Of a stretch of 64,000 bases of DNA, positions 51,707 through 60,853 are shown piece after piece. The translations under genes and the position numbers were made by a program. The notes beneath the pieces were generated by a model. The model ran no database searches. It was not told the origin of the DNA and worked only from the letters and a program-made list of their open reading frames with translations. The DNA is taken from assembly GCA_035492455.1 (NCBI GenBank), contig DATJJE010000071.1, positions 198,991-262,990 on the forward strand, read 5' to 3'. The first letter of the stretch is position 1, and each line of letters starts with the position of its first letter. The stretch is from Gp6-AA40 sp035492455. GTDB taxonomy: Bacteria; Acidobacteriota; Vicinamibacteria; Vicinamibacterales; UBA2999.

Positions 51707-54700
51707 ATGTCCCGTGTTGTGCGTGAGTTGCGTGTACTGATCGTGGTGCTTTCCGCCCTCCTGTGCGCGGGCGACGTGTTCGCGCAGGGCGGGTCAACGG
51801 CGCAGATTTCCGGCACCGTGAAAGATGAGAGCGGCGGCGTCCTCCCCGGCGCCGACGTGACGGCAACTCAAACCGACACCGGCGTCACGCGCAGCGTCGT
51901 CAGCGACGCCGACGGCGCCTATATCCTCTCGAACCTTCCGCTCGGCCCGTACCGCCTGGAGGTGAAGCTCTCGGGTTTCCGTACCTACTCGCGGACAGGC
52001 ATCGTGCTCAACGTGAACGCGCAGCCTGTGATCGACGTGGCGATGGCGCTCGGCGACCTCAATGAGACAGTTTCCGTTGTCGGCGCCGCGCCGCTGGTCG
52101 AAACGCGATCGCCGACGCTTGGACAGGTGATCGAGAACGAACGGATTCTCGAGCTGCCGCTGAACGGCCGCAACTCCGCGGATCTCATTCAGATTGCCGG
52201 TCCTGTCGTGTCGCAGGGTGTTTCCTCGAGCCGCAGCATGCAGGGCGGCGTGGCCTACTCAGTCGCCGGTGGCCAGTCATTCGGCGTTGCATACCTGCTC
52301 GACGGCGCGACACACAACAATCCGTACGACAACCTGAACCTGCCCCTGCCGTTCCCCGACGCGTTGCAGGAGTTCCGCGTCGAGACGAGCGCTCTGTCCC
52401 CGCAAGCCGGCATGCACTCCGGTGCGTCGGTCAACGCGGTAACCAAGTCCGGGACCAATTCGTTCCACGGCAACGTGTTCGAGTTCCTGCGCGATCGCCG
52501 CTTCAATGCGAAGAGCCCCTTCGCATTGACCGGCTCGGACGGCAAGAAGCTTGACGACGGTCTGAACCGGAATCAGTTCGGCGGGACGCTCGGCGGCCCG
52601 CTGAAGCACGACAAGATCTTCTTCTTCGGCGCGTATCAGGGAACGCGTCGGCGTCAGGTGCCGGTGGACAACATCTCCTTCGTGCCGACCGCAGCGATGC
52701 TCGCCGGCGATTTCGGTCAGCTCGCCTCGCCGGCCTGCAACGGCGGTCGCGCGATCGCCCTGCGCGCGCCCTTCGTGAACAACACCGTCGCTCGATCGGC
52801 GCTCAGCCCCGCGGCACTCGCGGTTGCGGGGAAGCTGCCAGCGTCGACCGATCCGTGCGGCCGCGTGGTGTATGGGCTTGCGACCAATTCGGACGAGGTG
52901 CAGGCGGTCGGCAAGGTTGACGTGCAGCTGTCGAACAAGCAGTCGGTGTTCGGCCGCTACATGGCGACGACCTACGTCGCCGATCCGCCGTATCTCAGCT
53001 CCGAAAATCTGCTGACGACGCGCATCGGCGGTCGAGACAATCTGGCGCAGTCGTTCACGGGTGGACACACGCTGATTCTGAGCGGCGATACAGTCAACTC
53101 CATCCGCTTCGCGTACAACCGCACCGCGGTTCACCGGACCAACGCGGATACTTTCAGCGCACCGGATCTCGGCATCAACATCTACAGCTACATGCCGAAG
53201 TATTCGCTGATTACCGTGAACAACGCGTTCCAGGTCGGCGGTGGCACCGAGAACGAAGCGCGCTTCGACACCAACACGTACCAGTTCAGCGACGATCTGA
53301 CGCTGGTGCATGGGGCGCACCAATTCGGCTTCGGCGCGAACATCGCGCACTGGGATTCATTCAGCGAAGCCAACGTCCGCTCACCGGGGCAGTTCACGTT
53401 CGACGGTTCGGTGACGGGCATTCCACTCGCGGACTTCCTTACGGGCAACCTTAGCCAGTTCCGTCAGGCGGCGCCGAACACGCTCGACATGGCGCAGTGG
53501 TACGGCGGGGCGTATGCGTCGGACACATGGCGCGTCGGCCAGCGTGTGACGGTTAACGCCGGCGTCCGGTGGGAGCCGTACCTGCCTCAGTCGATCGCCA
53601 ACGAAGCGGTGTTTACCTTCGACATGCAGAAATTCCTCCGCGGCGAACGAAGCCCGCGCTTCGCCAATGCGCCGGCGGGCCTGGTGTATCCCGGCGATCC
53701 TGGCTTCATCGGCAAGTCGGGCATCAACAAGCAGTGGACGAACCTGGCGCCGCGCGTCGGCTTTGCGTGGGACGTCAGCGGCGACGGCCGCACATCGGTG
53801 CGCTCGTCCTACGGCAAGGCGTTCGACTTCGTCGACGGCCAGTTCCTGATCAACACGACGGTTGCGCCGCCGTGGGGCGCGGAGGCCATCATTCCCACGC
53901 CTGCGGGCAAGTTCGAAAACCCATGGCTCGGCGTGCCGTCCGGCAACATCTTCCCCGTGCCCGAAAACCCGGGCGTCAACGCGCCGTTCCCGTCGGCTGG
54001 CTCGTTCCTTCCCGTGCAGCCGGATCTGAGGGCCACGCAGGTGCACTCGTGGAACGCCACCCTGCAGCGGCAGATTGGCGAGAACCTCGCGGTTTCGGCG
54101 GGCTACATCGGCAGCTACACGAACCATCTCTGGAACGTCCGCGCGATCAATCCGGGCGTTTATATGCCGCAGGCAACCTGCACGCTGCCAGACGGCCGCA
54201 CCTATTCGCCCTGTTCGACCAACACGAACCTGAACTCGCGTCGCCTGATCAGCATGCAGAACTGGCGCGACGGCCAGTTGCTCGGTCCGCTCGACCTGTA
54301 CGACGACCAGGGCCACCAGACGTACAACGGGATGCTGCTGACGTTCCAGCGCCGCAGCGCGAATGGGTTGAGCCTCAACGCCAACTACACGCTGTCGAAG
54401 TGCATGGGCCACCCGACGCAGGGCGGGGGAACGCCGAATGTCAACAGCGGATATGCCGACCCGAACAACATCGACTACGACTATGGTCCGTGCAACTCGG
54501 ATCGCCGTCACATCTTCAACATGACCGTCGTCGCTGCGACGCCCGACTTCACGGGTGCTGCGATGCGTGCGGCGCTGACCGGCTGGCGAGTCTCCGGCAG
54601 CTTCCGCGCGTTGTCCGGCGCGCCGCTGCAGATTCTGGTCACCGGCGATCCGGCGCGCACCGGCCTGACGAATCAGCGTCCGAACCTCGTGCCCGGCGTC

Positions 54701-55033
54701 GATCCGTATCTGAAAGAGGGCAACCGCTACCTCAACCCGGCGGCGTTCGCGGTTCCCGACGTCGGCACGCTTGGCAATATGCCGCGCAATTCGATCGTTG
54801 GTCCGGGTACGCGCGTCATTGACCTGGCGCTGACGCGGGCATTCACCGTCGCAACCGGCCGTACGATCGAAGCGCGTGTCGAGGCGTTCAACGCGTTCAA
54901 CTGGTTCCGTCCAGCGGTGGACAACACGCCGCTGCAGGCGCCAATCGTCACCGTGAACGTACCGACGTTCGGCCAGATCCTCGAGGCGGCTGAGCCGCGT
55001 ATCATGCAGTTCGCGCTGAAGTTCAGCTTTTAG
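51707..55033 (+). CDS. TonB-dependent receptor with carboxypeptidase-regulatory N-domain (acidobacterial type)
   Basis: 1108 residues. Signal peptide (VLIVVLSALLCAGDVFAQ), then a CarboxypepD_reg/Ig-like domain (about 30-115; ISGTVKDESGGVLPGADVT), a plug domain (about 120-260; VVETRSP-like region, LNGRNSADLIQIAG) and a 22-strand barrel ending QFALKFSF, with aromatic terminal residue. Such receptors import bulky or scarce ligands across the outer membrane. The promoter lies at 51626-51655; the next gene starts 15 bases after its stop. The ligand is probably an aromatic acid or ester, given the downstream enzymes. Confidence 0.92.
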   Translation: MSRVVRELRVLIVVLSALLCAGDVFAQGGSTAQISGTVKDESGGVLPGADVTATQTDTGVTRSVVSDADGAYILSNLPLGPYRLEVKLSGFRTYSRTGIVLNVNAQPVIDVAMALGDLNETVSVVGAAPLVETRSPTLGQVIENERILELPLNGRNSADLIQIAGPVVSQGVSSSRSMQGGVAYSVAGGQSFGVAYLLDGATHNNPYDNLNLPLPFPDALQEFRVETSALSPQAGMHSGASVNAVTKSGTNSFHGNVFEFLRDRRFNAKSPFALTGSDGKKLDDGLNRNQFGGTLGGPLKHDKIFFFGAYQGTRRRQVPVDNISFVPTAAMLAGDFGQLASPACNGGRAIALRAPFVNNTVARSALSPAALAVAGKLPASTDPCGRVVYGLATNSDEVQAVGKVDVQLSNKQSVFGRYMATTYVADPPYLSSENLLTTRIGGRDNLAQSFTGGHTLILSGDTVNSIRFAYNRTAVHRTNADTFSAPDLGINIYSYMPKYSLITVNNAFQVGGGTENEARFDTNTYQFSDDLTLVHGAHQFGFGANIAHWDSFSEANVRSPGQFTFDGSVTGIPLADFLTGNLSQFRQAAPNTLDMAQWYGGAYASDTWRVGQRVTVNAGVRWEPYLPQSIANEAVFTFDMQKFLRGERSPRFANAPAGLVYPGDPGFIGKSGINKQWTNLAPRVGFAWDVSGDGRTSVRSSYGKAFDFVDGQFLINTTVAPPWGAEAIIPTPAGKFENPWLGVPSGNIFPVPENPGVNAPFPSAGSFLPVQPDLRATQVHSWNATLQRQIGENLAVSAGYIGSYTNHLWNVRAINPGVYMPQATCTLPDGRTYSPCSTNTNLNSRRLISMQNWRDGQLLGPLDLYDDQGHQTYNGMLLTFQRRSANGLSLNANYTLSKCMGHPTQGGGTPNVNSGYADPNNIDYDYGPCNSDRRHIFNMTVVAATPDFTGAAMRAALTGWRVSGSFRALSGAPLQILVTGDPARTGLTNQRPNLVPGVDPYLKEGNRYLNPAAFAVPDVGTLGNMPRNSIVGPGTRVIDLALTRAFTVATGRTIEARVEAFNAFNWFRPAVDNTPLQAPIVTVNVPTFGQILEAAEPRIMQFALKFSF

Positions 55034-55047
55034 AGCAAGGGGACCAG

Positions 55048-55977
55048 ATGCGGTTGTGTCGCTTCGATGAGAATCGTCTGGGGCTTGTTGAGGGAGAAAC
55101 CGTCCGTGATGTGACCGCGGCGCTCGATGTGCTCCCTCAGCAGCGATATCCGCTGCCGAAGCACGATCCGCTGATCGCCCATCTGCCGCAGGTGCTGGCG
55201 CGCGCAAAGGCGATTGCCTCGAGCGCGCCCGTGCTGCCGCTGGCCGGACGACGGCTTCTCAGTCCGGTCGCCAGTCCGGGGAAGATTGTTGCGGCGCCGG
55301 TGAACTATCAGACCCACCTCGACGAGGTGCGCGCTGACAAGAACCTGCACCACAACACTGCGGCGCATACCATCACCATTCAGAGCGCGGGTCTTTTTCT
55401 GAAGGCGAACAGCTCGCTTGTTGGACCAGGTGAAGGCGTGGTGATTCGCAAGCCGGATCGCCGGACCGATCACGAGGTCGAGCTCGTGGTGGTGATCGGC
55501 AAGACGGCCAGTCACGTATCGAAAGCCGACGCCCTCGCGTACGTGGCCGGCTACGCGATTGGCCTCGACATCACCATCCGCGGCACCGAGGACCGCAGCT
55601 TCCGCAAGTCGGTGGACACGCATTCAGTGCTCGGGCCGTGGCTTGTGACCGCGGACGAGATCCCGAACCCCGGCCGTCTCGATCTGCAGATTGCGGTGAA
55701 CGGCGAGCAGCGGCAGAAGTCGAATACGAGCCGGCTGATTCTCGACGTGGCCGAGTTGATCGAGCTCGCGTCGTCGTTCTACACGCTTTATCCAGGCGAC
55801 ATCATCTTCACCGGCACGCCGGAAGGCGTGAGCCCGATCGAAGCGGGCGACGAGATTGTCGCCACCATCGAAAAGATCGGCACCATGCGCGTCCAGGTCA
55901 GGGCCGCAGAAGGCCCGCACGCTGTGGCCGGAAACGTAGAGGCCGACCTCCACGTCGGCCTGCGTCAGGGGGCGTAG
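55048..55977 (+). CDS. Fumarylacetoacetate hydrolase-family protein
   Basis: 309 residues. The FAH fold catalytic site is seen in DHEVELVVVIGKTAS (E-x-E metal ligands), GYAIGLDITIR, and GDIIFTGTPEGVSPIEAGDEI. The family cleaves C-C bonds of acylpyruvates such as fumarylpyruvate or maleylpyruvate. It lies directly upstream of the gentisate-dioxygenase-like gene (no gap), so hydrolysis of the ring-opened product is the likely role. No isomerase gene is adjacent. Its last 15 codons contain a palindromic repeat (55936-55964). Confidence 0.88.
   Translation: MRLCRFDENRLGLVEGETVRDVTAALDVLPQQRYPLPKHDPLIAHLPQVLARAKAIASSAPVLPLAGRRLLSPVASPGKIVAAPVNYQTHLDEVRADKNLHHNTAAHTITIQSAGLFLKANSSLVGPGEGVVIRKPDRRTDHEVELVVVIGKTASHVSKADALAYVAGYAIGLDITIRGTEDRSFRKSVDTHSVLGPWLVTADEIPNPGRLDLQIAVNGEQRQKSNTSRLILDVAELIELASSFYTLYPGDIIFTGTPEGVSPIEAGDEIVATIEKIGTMRVQVRAAEGPHAVAGNVEADLHVGLRQGA
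55936..55964. repeat. Palindromic repeat of the GTAGRGGC family inside the FAH gene end
   Basis: gtagaggccgacctccacgtcggcctgcg, an imperfect palindrome, encodes part of the C-terminus VEADLHVGL. The same type of element is intergenic at 4981, 6987 and 59801. Confidence 0.6.
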
Positions 55978-57045
55978 ATGCACGAGACAGCTTCCTTCGT
56001 TGCCAAGCCCGAGACGTCTCCAGAGCGCCAGGCGTTCTACCAGCGCCTCGATCAGATCGACACGGCGCCGCTGTGGGAGGTTCTCAACAGGCTCGTGATG
56101 CCGACGCCGCAGCCGGCAATCGTTCCAGCGCTGTGGAAGTACGAGCAGGTGCGCGCGCTGCTGATGGAAGCCGGTCGGCTGCTCACCGTTCAGGAAGCCG
56201 AGCGTCGCGTCCTGGTGCTCGAAAATCCTGGCATCCGCGGCATGTCGCAGATCACGCAGAGCCTCTACTCCGGCCTGCAGCTGATTCAACCGGGTGAGGT
56301 GGCGCCGAGCCATCGACACGCCGCGTCGGCGCTCCGCTTCATCGTCGAAGGCGACGGCGGGGGATATACCGCCGTCGACGGCGAGCGCACGGCGATGCAG
56401 ACGGGCGACTTCGTATTGACGCCGTCATGGACGTTCCACGATCACGGCAACCTGGGATCGACACCGGTGATTTGGATGGATGTGCTCGACGTGCCGATCG
56501 TCAACATGTTCGACACGAGCTTTGCCGAGCATCACCCGCAGGAGACGCAGCCGGTTGCGCGCAAGGACGGAGACGCGCTGGCGCGCTACGGCGCGAACAT
56601 GCTGCCGGTCGAACACAAGCCCGCGCGCGGCGCGACCGCGCCGTCGCCGGTCTTCAACTATCCGTACTCTCGCAGCCGCGAGGCGCTGCAGCAGCTATAC
56701 AAGAACGGTCCTATCGATCCGCATCATGGCGTCAAGCTGCAGTACGTCAATCCGGCGACCGGCGGCTATCCGATTCCGACGATTGCGGCGTTCCTGCAGT
56801 TGCTGCCGAAGGGATTCGCAGGCAAGGCGTATCGCTCGACCGACTCGACGATCTACAGCGTCGTTGAAGGACGCGGAACGAGCCGCATCGGATCGACGGT
56901 TTTGACGTGGGGTCCGAAGGACATCTTCGTGGTGCCCTCGTGGCAGCCGGTGTCGCACGAGGCGGATGAGGAGGCGGTGCTCTTCAGCGCCTCCGATCGC
57001 GCCGCGCAGAAGGCGCTCGGGTTGTGGCGGGAAGAAACGTTATGA
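55978..57045 (+). CDS. Gentisate 1,2-dioxygenase-like bicupin
   Basis: 355 residues. Two cupin domains; the N-terminal one has the Fe ligands in PSHRHAASALRFIVEG and FHDHGN. Gentisate 1,2-dioxygenase, salicylate and 1-hydroxy-2-naphthoate dioxygenases share this layout. It opens the aromatic ring between C1 and C2. ATG directly follows the FAH stop. Its TGA overlaps the next ATG (ATGA). Gentisate is the best guess from the FAH neighbour and AAHS transporter; exact substrate unproven. Confidence 0.86.
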   Translation: MHETASFVAKPETSPERQAFYQRLDQIDTAPLWEVLNRLVMPTPQPAIVPALWKYEQVRALLMEAGRLLTVQEAERRVLVLENPGIRGMSQITQSLYSGLQLIQPGEVAPSHRHAASALRFIVEGDGGGYTAVDGERTAMQTGDFVLTPSWTFHDHGNLGSTPVIWMDVLDVPIVNMFDTSFAEHHPQETQPVARKDGDALARYGANMLPVEHKPARGATAPSPVFNYPYSRSREALQQLYKNGPIDPHHGVKLQYVNPATGGYPIPTIAAFLQLLPKGFAGKAYRSTDSTIYSVVEGRGTSRIGSTVLTWGPKDIFVVPSWQPVSHEADEEAVLFSASDRAAQKALGLWREETL

Positions 57046-57899
57046 AGGCCGTTGTGGCTCGCCTGACAAGGCGAGCCATCCCGTTGATGCTCGTTCTTAT
57101 CGCAACGCCGGCATGGGCGCAGGTCGACTTTTCGGGCGAGTGGGCGCCTCGCTTCTGGGAGGATCAGCCCGAGCGCGTTCCGGGTCCTGAGCTCGGAAAC
57201 TATCTCGGCATTCCGATCAATGCTGCTGCGCGGATGCGCGGCGACACATGGGACGCTGCAATCCAGACGCTGCCGGAGTGGCAGTGTCGGCCGCATATGG
57301 CCGACTACATCTGGCGCGGCCCGTCGAACCTGCGCATCTCCAAGGAAGTGGACCCGGCCTCGCGCACGATCACCGCATTTCACGCCGAGTGGCTTCGTTC
57401 CGTCGATCGTGTTGTTTATCTCGACAACAGGCCACATCCTCCCGAAGGTGCGATGCACACCTGGGCCGGTTACTCGACCGCGAAGTGGGATGGGGACGTC
57501 CTCACCGTCACGACGACGCATTTGAAGGAAGGGTACCTGCGGCGCAACGGTCTGCCGCGAAGTGACAAGGCGACGCTCGTCGAGCACTGGATTCGTCACG
57601 GCGATTTCCTGACCGTGGCGGCGATCGTCACCGATCCTGTTTATCTGGCCGAGCCGTTCATCCGCACGACCGATTACGAGCTGGACCTGCATCAGCAGGT
57701 GGCGCCGTATCCGTGTGGTGTCGTCGCGGAAGTCGATCGACCGCGCGGCGTCATTCCGCATCTGCTGCCGGGCACGAATCCGTACCTCCACGAATTCGCC
57801 GACGACTACAAAATCCCGTATGAAGCGACGCGCGGCGGACCAGAGACGATGTATCCGGAGTACCGGGAGAAATTAAAGGCGCTCCGCAATGCGAAATAG
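57042..57899 (+). CDS. Secreted hypothetical protein, family A
   Basis: 285 residues from ATG 57042 (ATGA overlap with the dioxygenase). Signal peptide (LTRRAIPLMLVLIATPAWAQ). The mature part starts VDFSGEWAPRFWEDQPER and contains IPINAAARMRGDTWD, TTHLKEGYLRRNGLPRSDKA and VTDPVYLAEPFIRTTDYE. The same order of motifs occurs in the protein at 59010-59774 (IPLNAAGKSVADAWDPG, GWLQRNGVPYSANA, VEDPQYLNTRFARSSHF), so they are paralogues. Such secreted proteins accompany aromatic or steroid catabolic genes. Reaction not known. Confidence 0.75.
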   Translation: MKAVVARLTRRAIPLMLVLIATPAWAQVDFSGEWAPRFWEDQPERVPGPELGNYLGIPINAAARMRGDTWDAAIQTLPEWQCRPHMADYIWRGPSNLRISKEVDPASRTITAFHAEWLRSVDRVVYLDNRPHPPEGAMHTWAGYSTAKWDGDVLTVTTTHLKEGYLRRNGLPRSDKATLVEHWIRHGDFLTVAAIVTDPVYLAEPFIRTTDYELDLHQQVAPYPCGVVAEVDRPRGVIPHLLPGTNPYLHEFADDYKIPYEATRGGPETMYPEYREKLKALRNAK

Positions 57900-59013
57900 G
57901 TGGTTCGTCGTTGCGTTGCTGGCCGGTTCGGTGGTTGCCGGGGTTCGTGCTTCGGCGCAGACGCTCAACGGCGCGCTCGCCGGCGCCGGCACGATTCCCG
58001 GCGTTAATGAGAACGGCCCAATCAAAGTGTTGCCGGTGCGCGGCAACATCTACGTGCTGATGGGCGCCGGCGCGAACATTACGCTCTCGATCGGGCTCGA
58101 CGGCGTGTTCATGGTCGATTCGGGCTCGGCGGCGATGAGCGATCAGGTGATCGCAGCCATTCGGTCGGTCCAGCAGTTCGTGGAAGCGAAAGCGGCGGCC
58201 GCTGCACCGCCTGTCGCATACGGGGCTGAGACGCGCAACTCCATCATTGAAGCGCGCCGTGCGGACGCCCCGCCCAAGCCAATCCGCTTCATCGTCGACA
58301 CGAGCATCGCGCCCGATCACATCGGCGGCAACGCCGCCATCGCCAATGCAGGCAAGACATTCAGCGGCGGCAACGTGGCGGGGCAGCTGAGCGACGTCGG
58401 GCAGGGAGCGGCGATTCTCGGTCATGAGAACCTGCAAAACCGCATGGCGAATCCGCCGGCCGGACAGCAGCCGTTGCCCACCCGCGCGCAACTGACGGAT
58501 ACGTATCCCACCGACGCGATGAAGTTGAGCAACTTCTTCAACGGGGAAGGGATTGTCCTGATGCACCAGCCGTCGGCGTTCACCGACGGCGACACCATCG
58601 TCTATTTCCGCGGCTCGGACGTGATCGCCGCCGGCGAGGTGTTCCGCACGACGACCTATCCCGTGATCGATGCGGCGAAAGGTGGAACCATCAACGGGAT
58701 CATCGAGGGACTGAATCACATCATCGATCTGTCGGTGCCGGAGTTCCGATCGGAAGGCGGCACGATCATCATCCCCGCGTACGGACGCATCAGCGACATC
58801 GCGGACGTCGCCTACTACCGCGACATGGTCACCATCCTGCGCGATCGCATTCAGGACATGGTGAAGAAGGGGATGACGCTGGATCAGGTGAAGGCGGCGA
58901 AACCGACGGCCGATTATGACGGCCGCTACGGTGCGACGAGCGGTCCGTGGACCACCGACATGTTCATCGAGGCGGTGTACAAGACCGTGCCGCGCGGGGG
59001 CGCGACCAAATGA
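57889..59013 (+). CDS. Metallo-beta-lactamase-fold protein with lost metal ligands
   Basis: 374 residues, signal peptide (RWFVVALLAGSVVAGVRASAQ). MBL-fold marks remain: GLDGVFMVDSGSAAMSDQVI and APDHIGGNAAI. The usual HxHxDH reads SIAPDH, so two His are replaced by Ser and Ala. GHEN is kept, but the later AHTDGD reads AFTDGD (His to Phe) and the Asp of the GD pair is Glu (AAGEVFRTT). It therefore probably lacks normal zinc hydrolysis. Overlaps the previous gene by 11 bases and the next by four (ATGA). Confidence 0.82.
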   Translation: MRNRWFVVALLAGSVVAGVRASAQTLNGALAGAGTIPGVNENGPIKVLPVRGNIYVLMGAGANITLSIGLDGVFMVDSGSAAMSDQVIAAIRSVQQFVEAKAAAAAPPVAYGAETRNSIIEARRADAPPKPIRFIVDTSIAPDHIGGNAAIANAGKTFSGGNVAGQLSDVGQGAAILGHENLQNRMANPPAGQQPLPTRAQLTDTYPTDAMKLSNFFNGEGIVLMHQPSAFTDGDTIVYFRGSDVIAAGEVFRTTTYPVIDAAKGGTINGIIEGLNHIIDLSVPEFRSEGGTIIIPAYGRISDIADVAYYRDMVTILRDRIQDMVKKGMTLDQVKAAKPTADYDGRYGATSGPWTTDMFIEAVYKTVPRGGATK

Positions 59014-59774
59014 AGCTGCGCGGGTGCCTCGTGATGCTGATGACATTGGCGCTCGTGCCGGCAGCGTTGTTCGCGCAGCGCGGCCGCGGCGGTGCGCCGC
59101 CGGCGAGCGGTCAGGCTGGTGCCGGCGCAGATCTCACGGGCTATTGGGTGTCGCTCGTCACCGAGGACTGGCGATGGCGCATGATGACGCCGCCGAAAGG
59201 CGATTATCCGAGCATTCCGTTGAACGCAGCCGGCAAGAGCGTGGCCGATGCCTGGGATCCAGGGCGGGAAACCGCGGACGACAAGTGCAAGGCGTACGGC
59301 GCGGGCAACATCATGCGCGTGCCGACGCGGCTGCACATCACCTGGGAAAGCGAAAACACGCTGAAGGTGGAAACCGACGCCGGTCGGCAGACGCGGCGGT
59401 TCACCTTCGGTCCCCGTCCTGTCGTTGCGACCGCGGCAGCTATCGATGCCGGCCTGCAGGGGGTCTCGGTGGCGACGTGGGAGTACGCCGGCGGCCGTGG
59501 ACCGCGCGGCGGCGGTCCGGTGCCGCCGGCCGATTTGAAGGTCGTCACCACCGGTATGCGTGCCGGGTGGCTGCAGCGCAACGGCGTGCCGTACAGCGCC
59601 AACGCTGTCATTACGGACTACTTCGACCGCGTGACCGAACCGAACGGCGACGTCTATTTGATCGTCACAACCATTGTCGAAGACCCGCAATACTTGAATA
59701 CGCGTTTCGCGAGGAGCTCGCACTTCAAGCGCGAGCCGGACGGGTCGAAGTGGAAGCCGTCGCCGTGCGAATAA
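59010..59774 (+). CDS. Secreted hypothetical protein, paralogue of family A
   Basis: 254 residues from ATG 59010. Signal peptide (LRGCLVMLMTLALVPAALFAQ), then a Gly/Ala-rich stretch and a domain sharing motifs with the protein at 57042-57899 (LTGYWVSLVTEDWRW, IPLNAAGKSVADAW, RAGWLQRNGVPYSANA, VEDPQYLNTRFARS), ending KPSPCE. Periplasmic. It overlaps the MBL-fold gene by four bases and is followed by DUF6152. Function unknown; conserved order suggests a joint role. Confidence 0.75.
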   Translation: MKLRGCLVMLMTLALVPAALFAQRGRGGAPPASGQAGAGADLTGYWVSLVTEDWRWRMMTPPKGDYPSIPLNAAGKSVADAWDPGRETADDKCKAYGAGNIMRVPTRLHITWESENTLKVETDAGRQTRRFTFGPRPVVATAAAIDAGLQGVSVATWEYAGGRGPRGGGPVPPADLKVVTTGMRAGWLQRNGVPYSANAVITDYFDRVTEPNGDVYLIVTTIVEDPQYLNTRFARSSHFKREPDGSKWKPSPCE

Positions 59775-59800
59775 GGCTGGGGCGGGTAAGCCTCTTGGAA

Positions 59801-59825
59801 TGTAGGGGCGGACCTTCAGGTCCGC
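59801..59825. repeat. Palindromic repeat of the GTAGRGGC family
   Basis: tgtaggggcggaccttcaggtccgc: a palindrome (cggacct / aggtccg) just upstream of the DUF6152 gene, in the same operon gap. Confidence 0.65.
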
Positions 59826-59835
59826 TGGAGGATGC

Positions 59836-60228
59836 ATGAAACGTTTTCTCGCTGTCCCGTTGTTCGCGCTCGCCGTCGCCGTGCCGGCGTCCGCGCATCA
59901 CTCATTCGCCGCGACGTATCGCGAGAAGGACAGCGTGACGATCGAAGGCGAGCTCGTGCAGCTCGACTTCCGCAACCCTCACTCGTTCGTGCATGTGGAC
60001 GTGAGGGAAAAGGACGGGACGAAGGTTCGCTACGCGGTCGAGTGGGGCGGCGTTGGCCAGCTCGGTCAGCAGGGCGTGACGCGCGACACGCTGAAGGTTG
60101 GCGACCACGTCATCATCACCGGCGCGCCCGGCCGCAATGCTGCCGATCATCGCGTGCGCATGGTCACGCTCAAGCGGCCGTCAGACGGCTTCGCGTGGGG
60201 CCAGGCCGCCGGTCAGACCGTCGATTAA
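59836..60228 (+). CDS. DUF6152-family secreted protein
   Basis: 130 residues. Signal peptide (KRFLAVPLFALAVAVPASAHHS) and the beginning HHSFAATYREKDSVTIEGELV, then FRNPHSFVHVDV and VGDHVIITGAPGRN, fit the DUF6152 family of small OB-fold-like periplasmic proteins found beside secreted catabolic genes. HHSF at the mature N-terminus could bind metal. Separated from the previous gene by 61 bases holding a palindromic repeat. Confidence 0.85.
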   Translation: MKRFLAVPLFALAVAVPASAHHSFAATYREKDSVTIEGELVQLDFRNPHSFVHVDVREKDGTKVRYAVEWGGVGQLGQQGVTRDTLKVGDHVIITGAPGRNAADHRVRMVTLKRPSDGFAWGQAAGQTVD

Positions 60229-60355
60229 TTCCTCAACATCTCGCCACTCGTGACAGTCGCGACGCTCGCCGGGGTGTCGCGTATCGACCTGCTCAGTCTT
60301 ATACTCATCACTTCCACAAAGCCGCATTCCGCGGTTCATACGCGAGGAGGACTCC

Positions 60356-60853
60356 ATGAGGGACAACATCAGGGGTTCCGTCGTCGTCTTCATCGTCATC
60401 GGAGCATTGTCGGCCGGAGCGTCGTTGCGCGCGCAGGGCGATCCGCTCATCGGCCACTGGATGCTGAGCGTCGCCAAGTCGAAGTATGAAGGCGCGCCGG
60501 CGCCGAAGAGCGAGATGCGCGTGTACGAGGCGTTCGGCGGGGCAGGCAAGGGCATCAAGGGCACGTTCGATCGTGTTGACGGGGCCGGCAAGAAGATCAC
60601 GATTACTTACGCAGCCATGTACGATGGCAAGGATTACAAGTACAACGGACCGGACGCAGACACGATCGCGCTGGCGCGACCGAACGCCAACACGCTTGAC
60701 GCCACACTGAAGCGTGGCGGCAAAGTGGTGCAGACCACGCACAGCGTCATTTCAGCCGATGGCAAGACGCGGACGCAGATGGCGACGGGCACGGATGCGG
60801 AAGGTCACAAATTCACGATCACCGCGGTCTTCGAGAAACAGACAACGAGTTAA
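60356..60853 (+). CDS. Secreted lipocalin-like hypothetical protein
   Basis: 165 residues with signal peptide (RGSVVVFIVIGALSAGASLRAQ). The mature protein begins DPLIGHWMLSVAKSKYEG and consists of repeated beta strands (MRVYEAFGG, ITITYAAMYDGKDYKYNG, NTLDATLKRGGKVVQTTHSV, FTITAVFEK), a pattern like the lipocalin/DUF1579 group. A gaggaggact site precedes ATG 60356. Small-molecule binding is inferred from the fold alone. Confidence 0.65.
   Translation: MRDNIRGSVVVFIVIGALSAGASLRAQGDPLIGHWMLSVAKSKYEGAPAPKSEMRVYEAFGGAGKGIKGTFDRVDGAGKKITITYAAMYDGKDYKYNGPDADTIALARPNANTLDATLKRGGKVVQTTHSVISADGKTRTQMATGTDAEGHKFTITAVFEKQTTS

Noticed and set aside
52277..55207. Long minus-strand frames opposite the TonB receptor
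   Set aside because: Arg/Val/Ala-rich shadows of the receptor; no domains and no ribosome sites.
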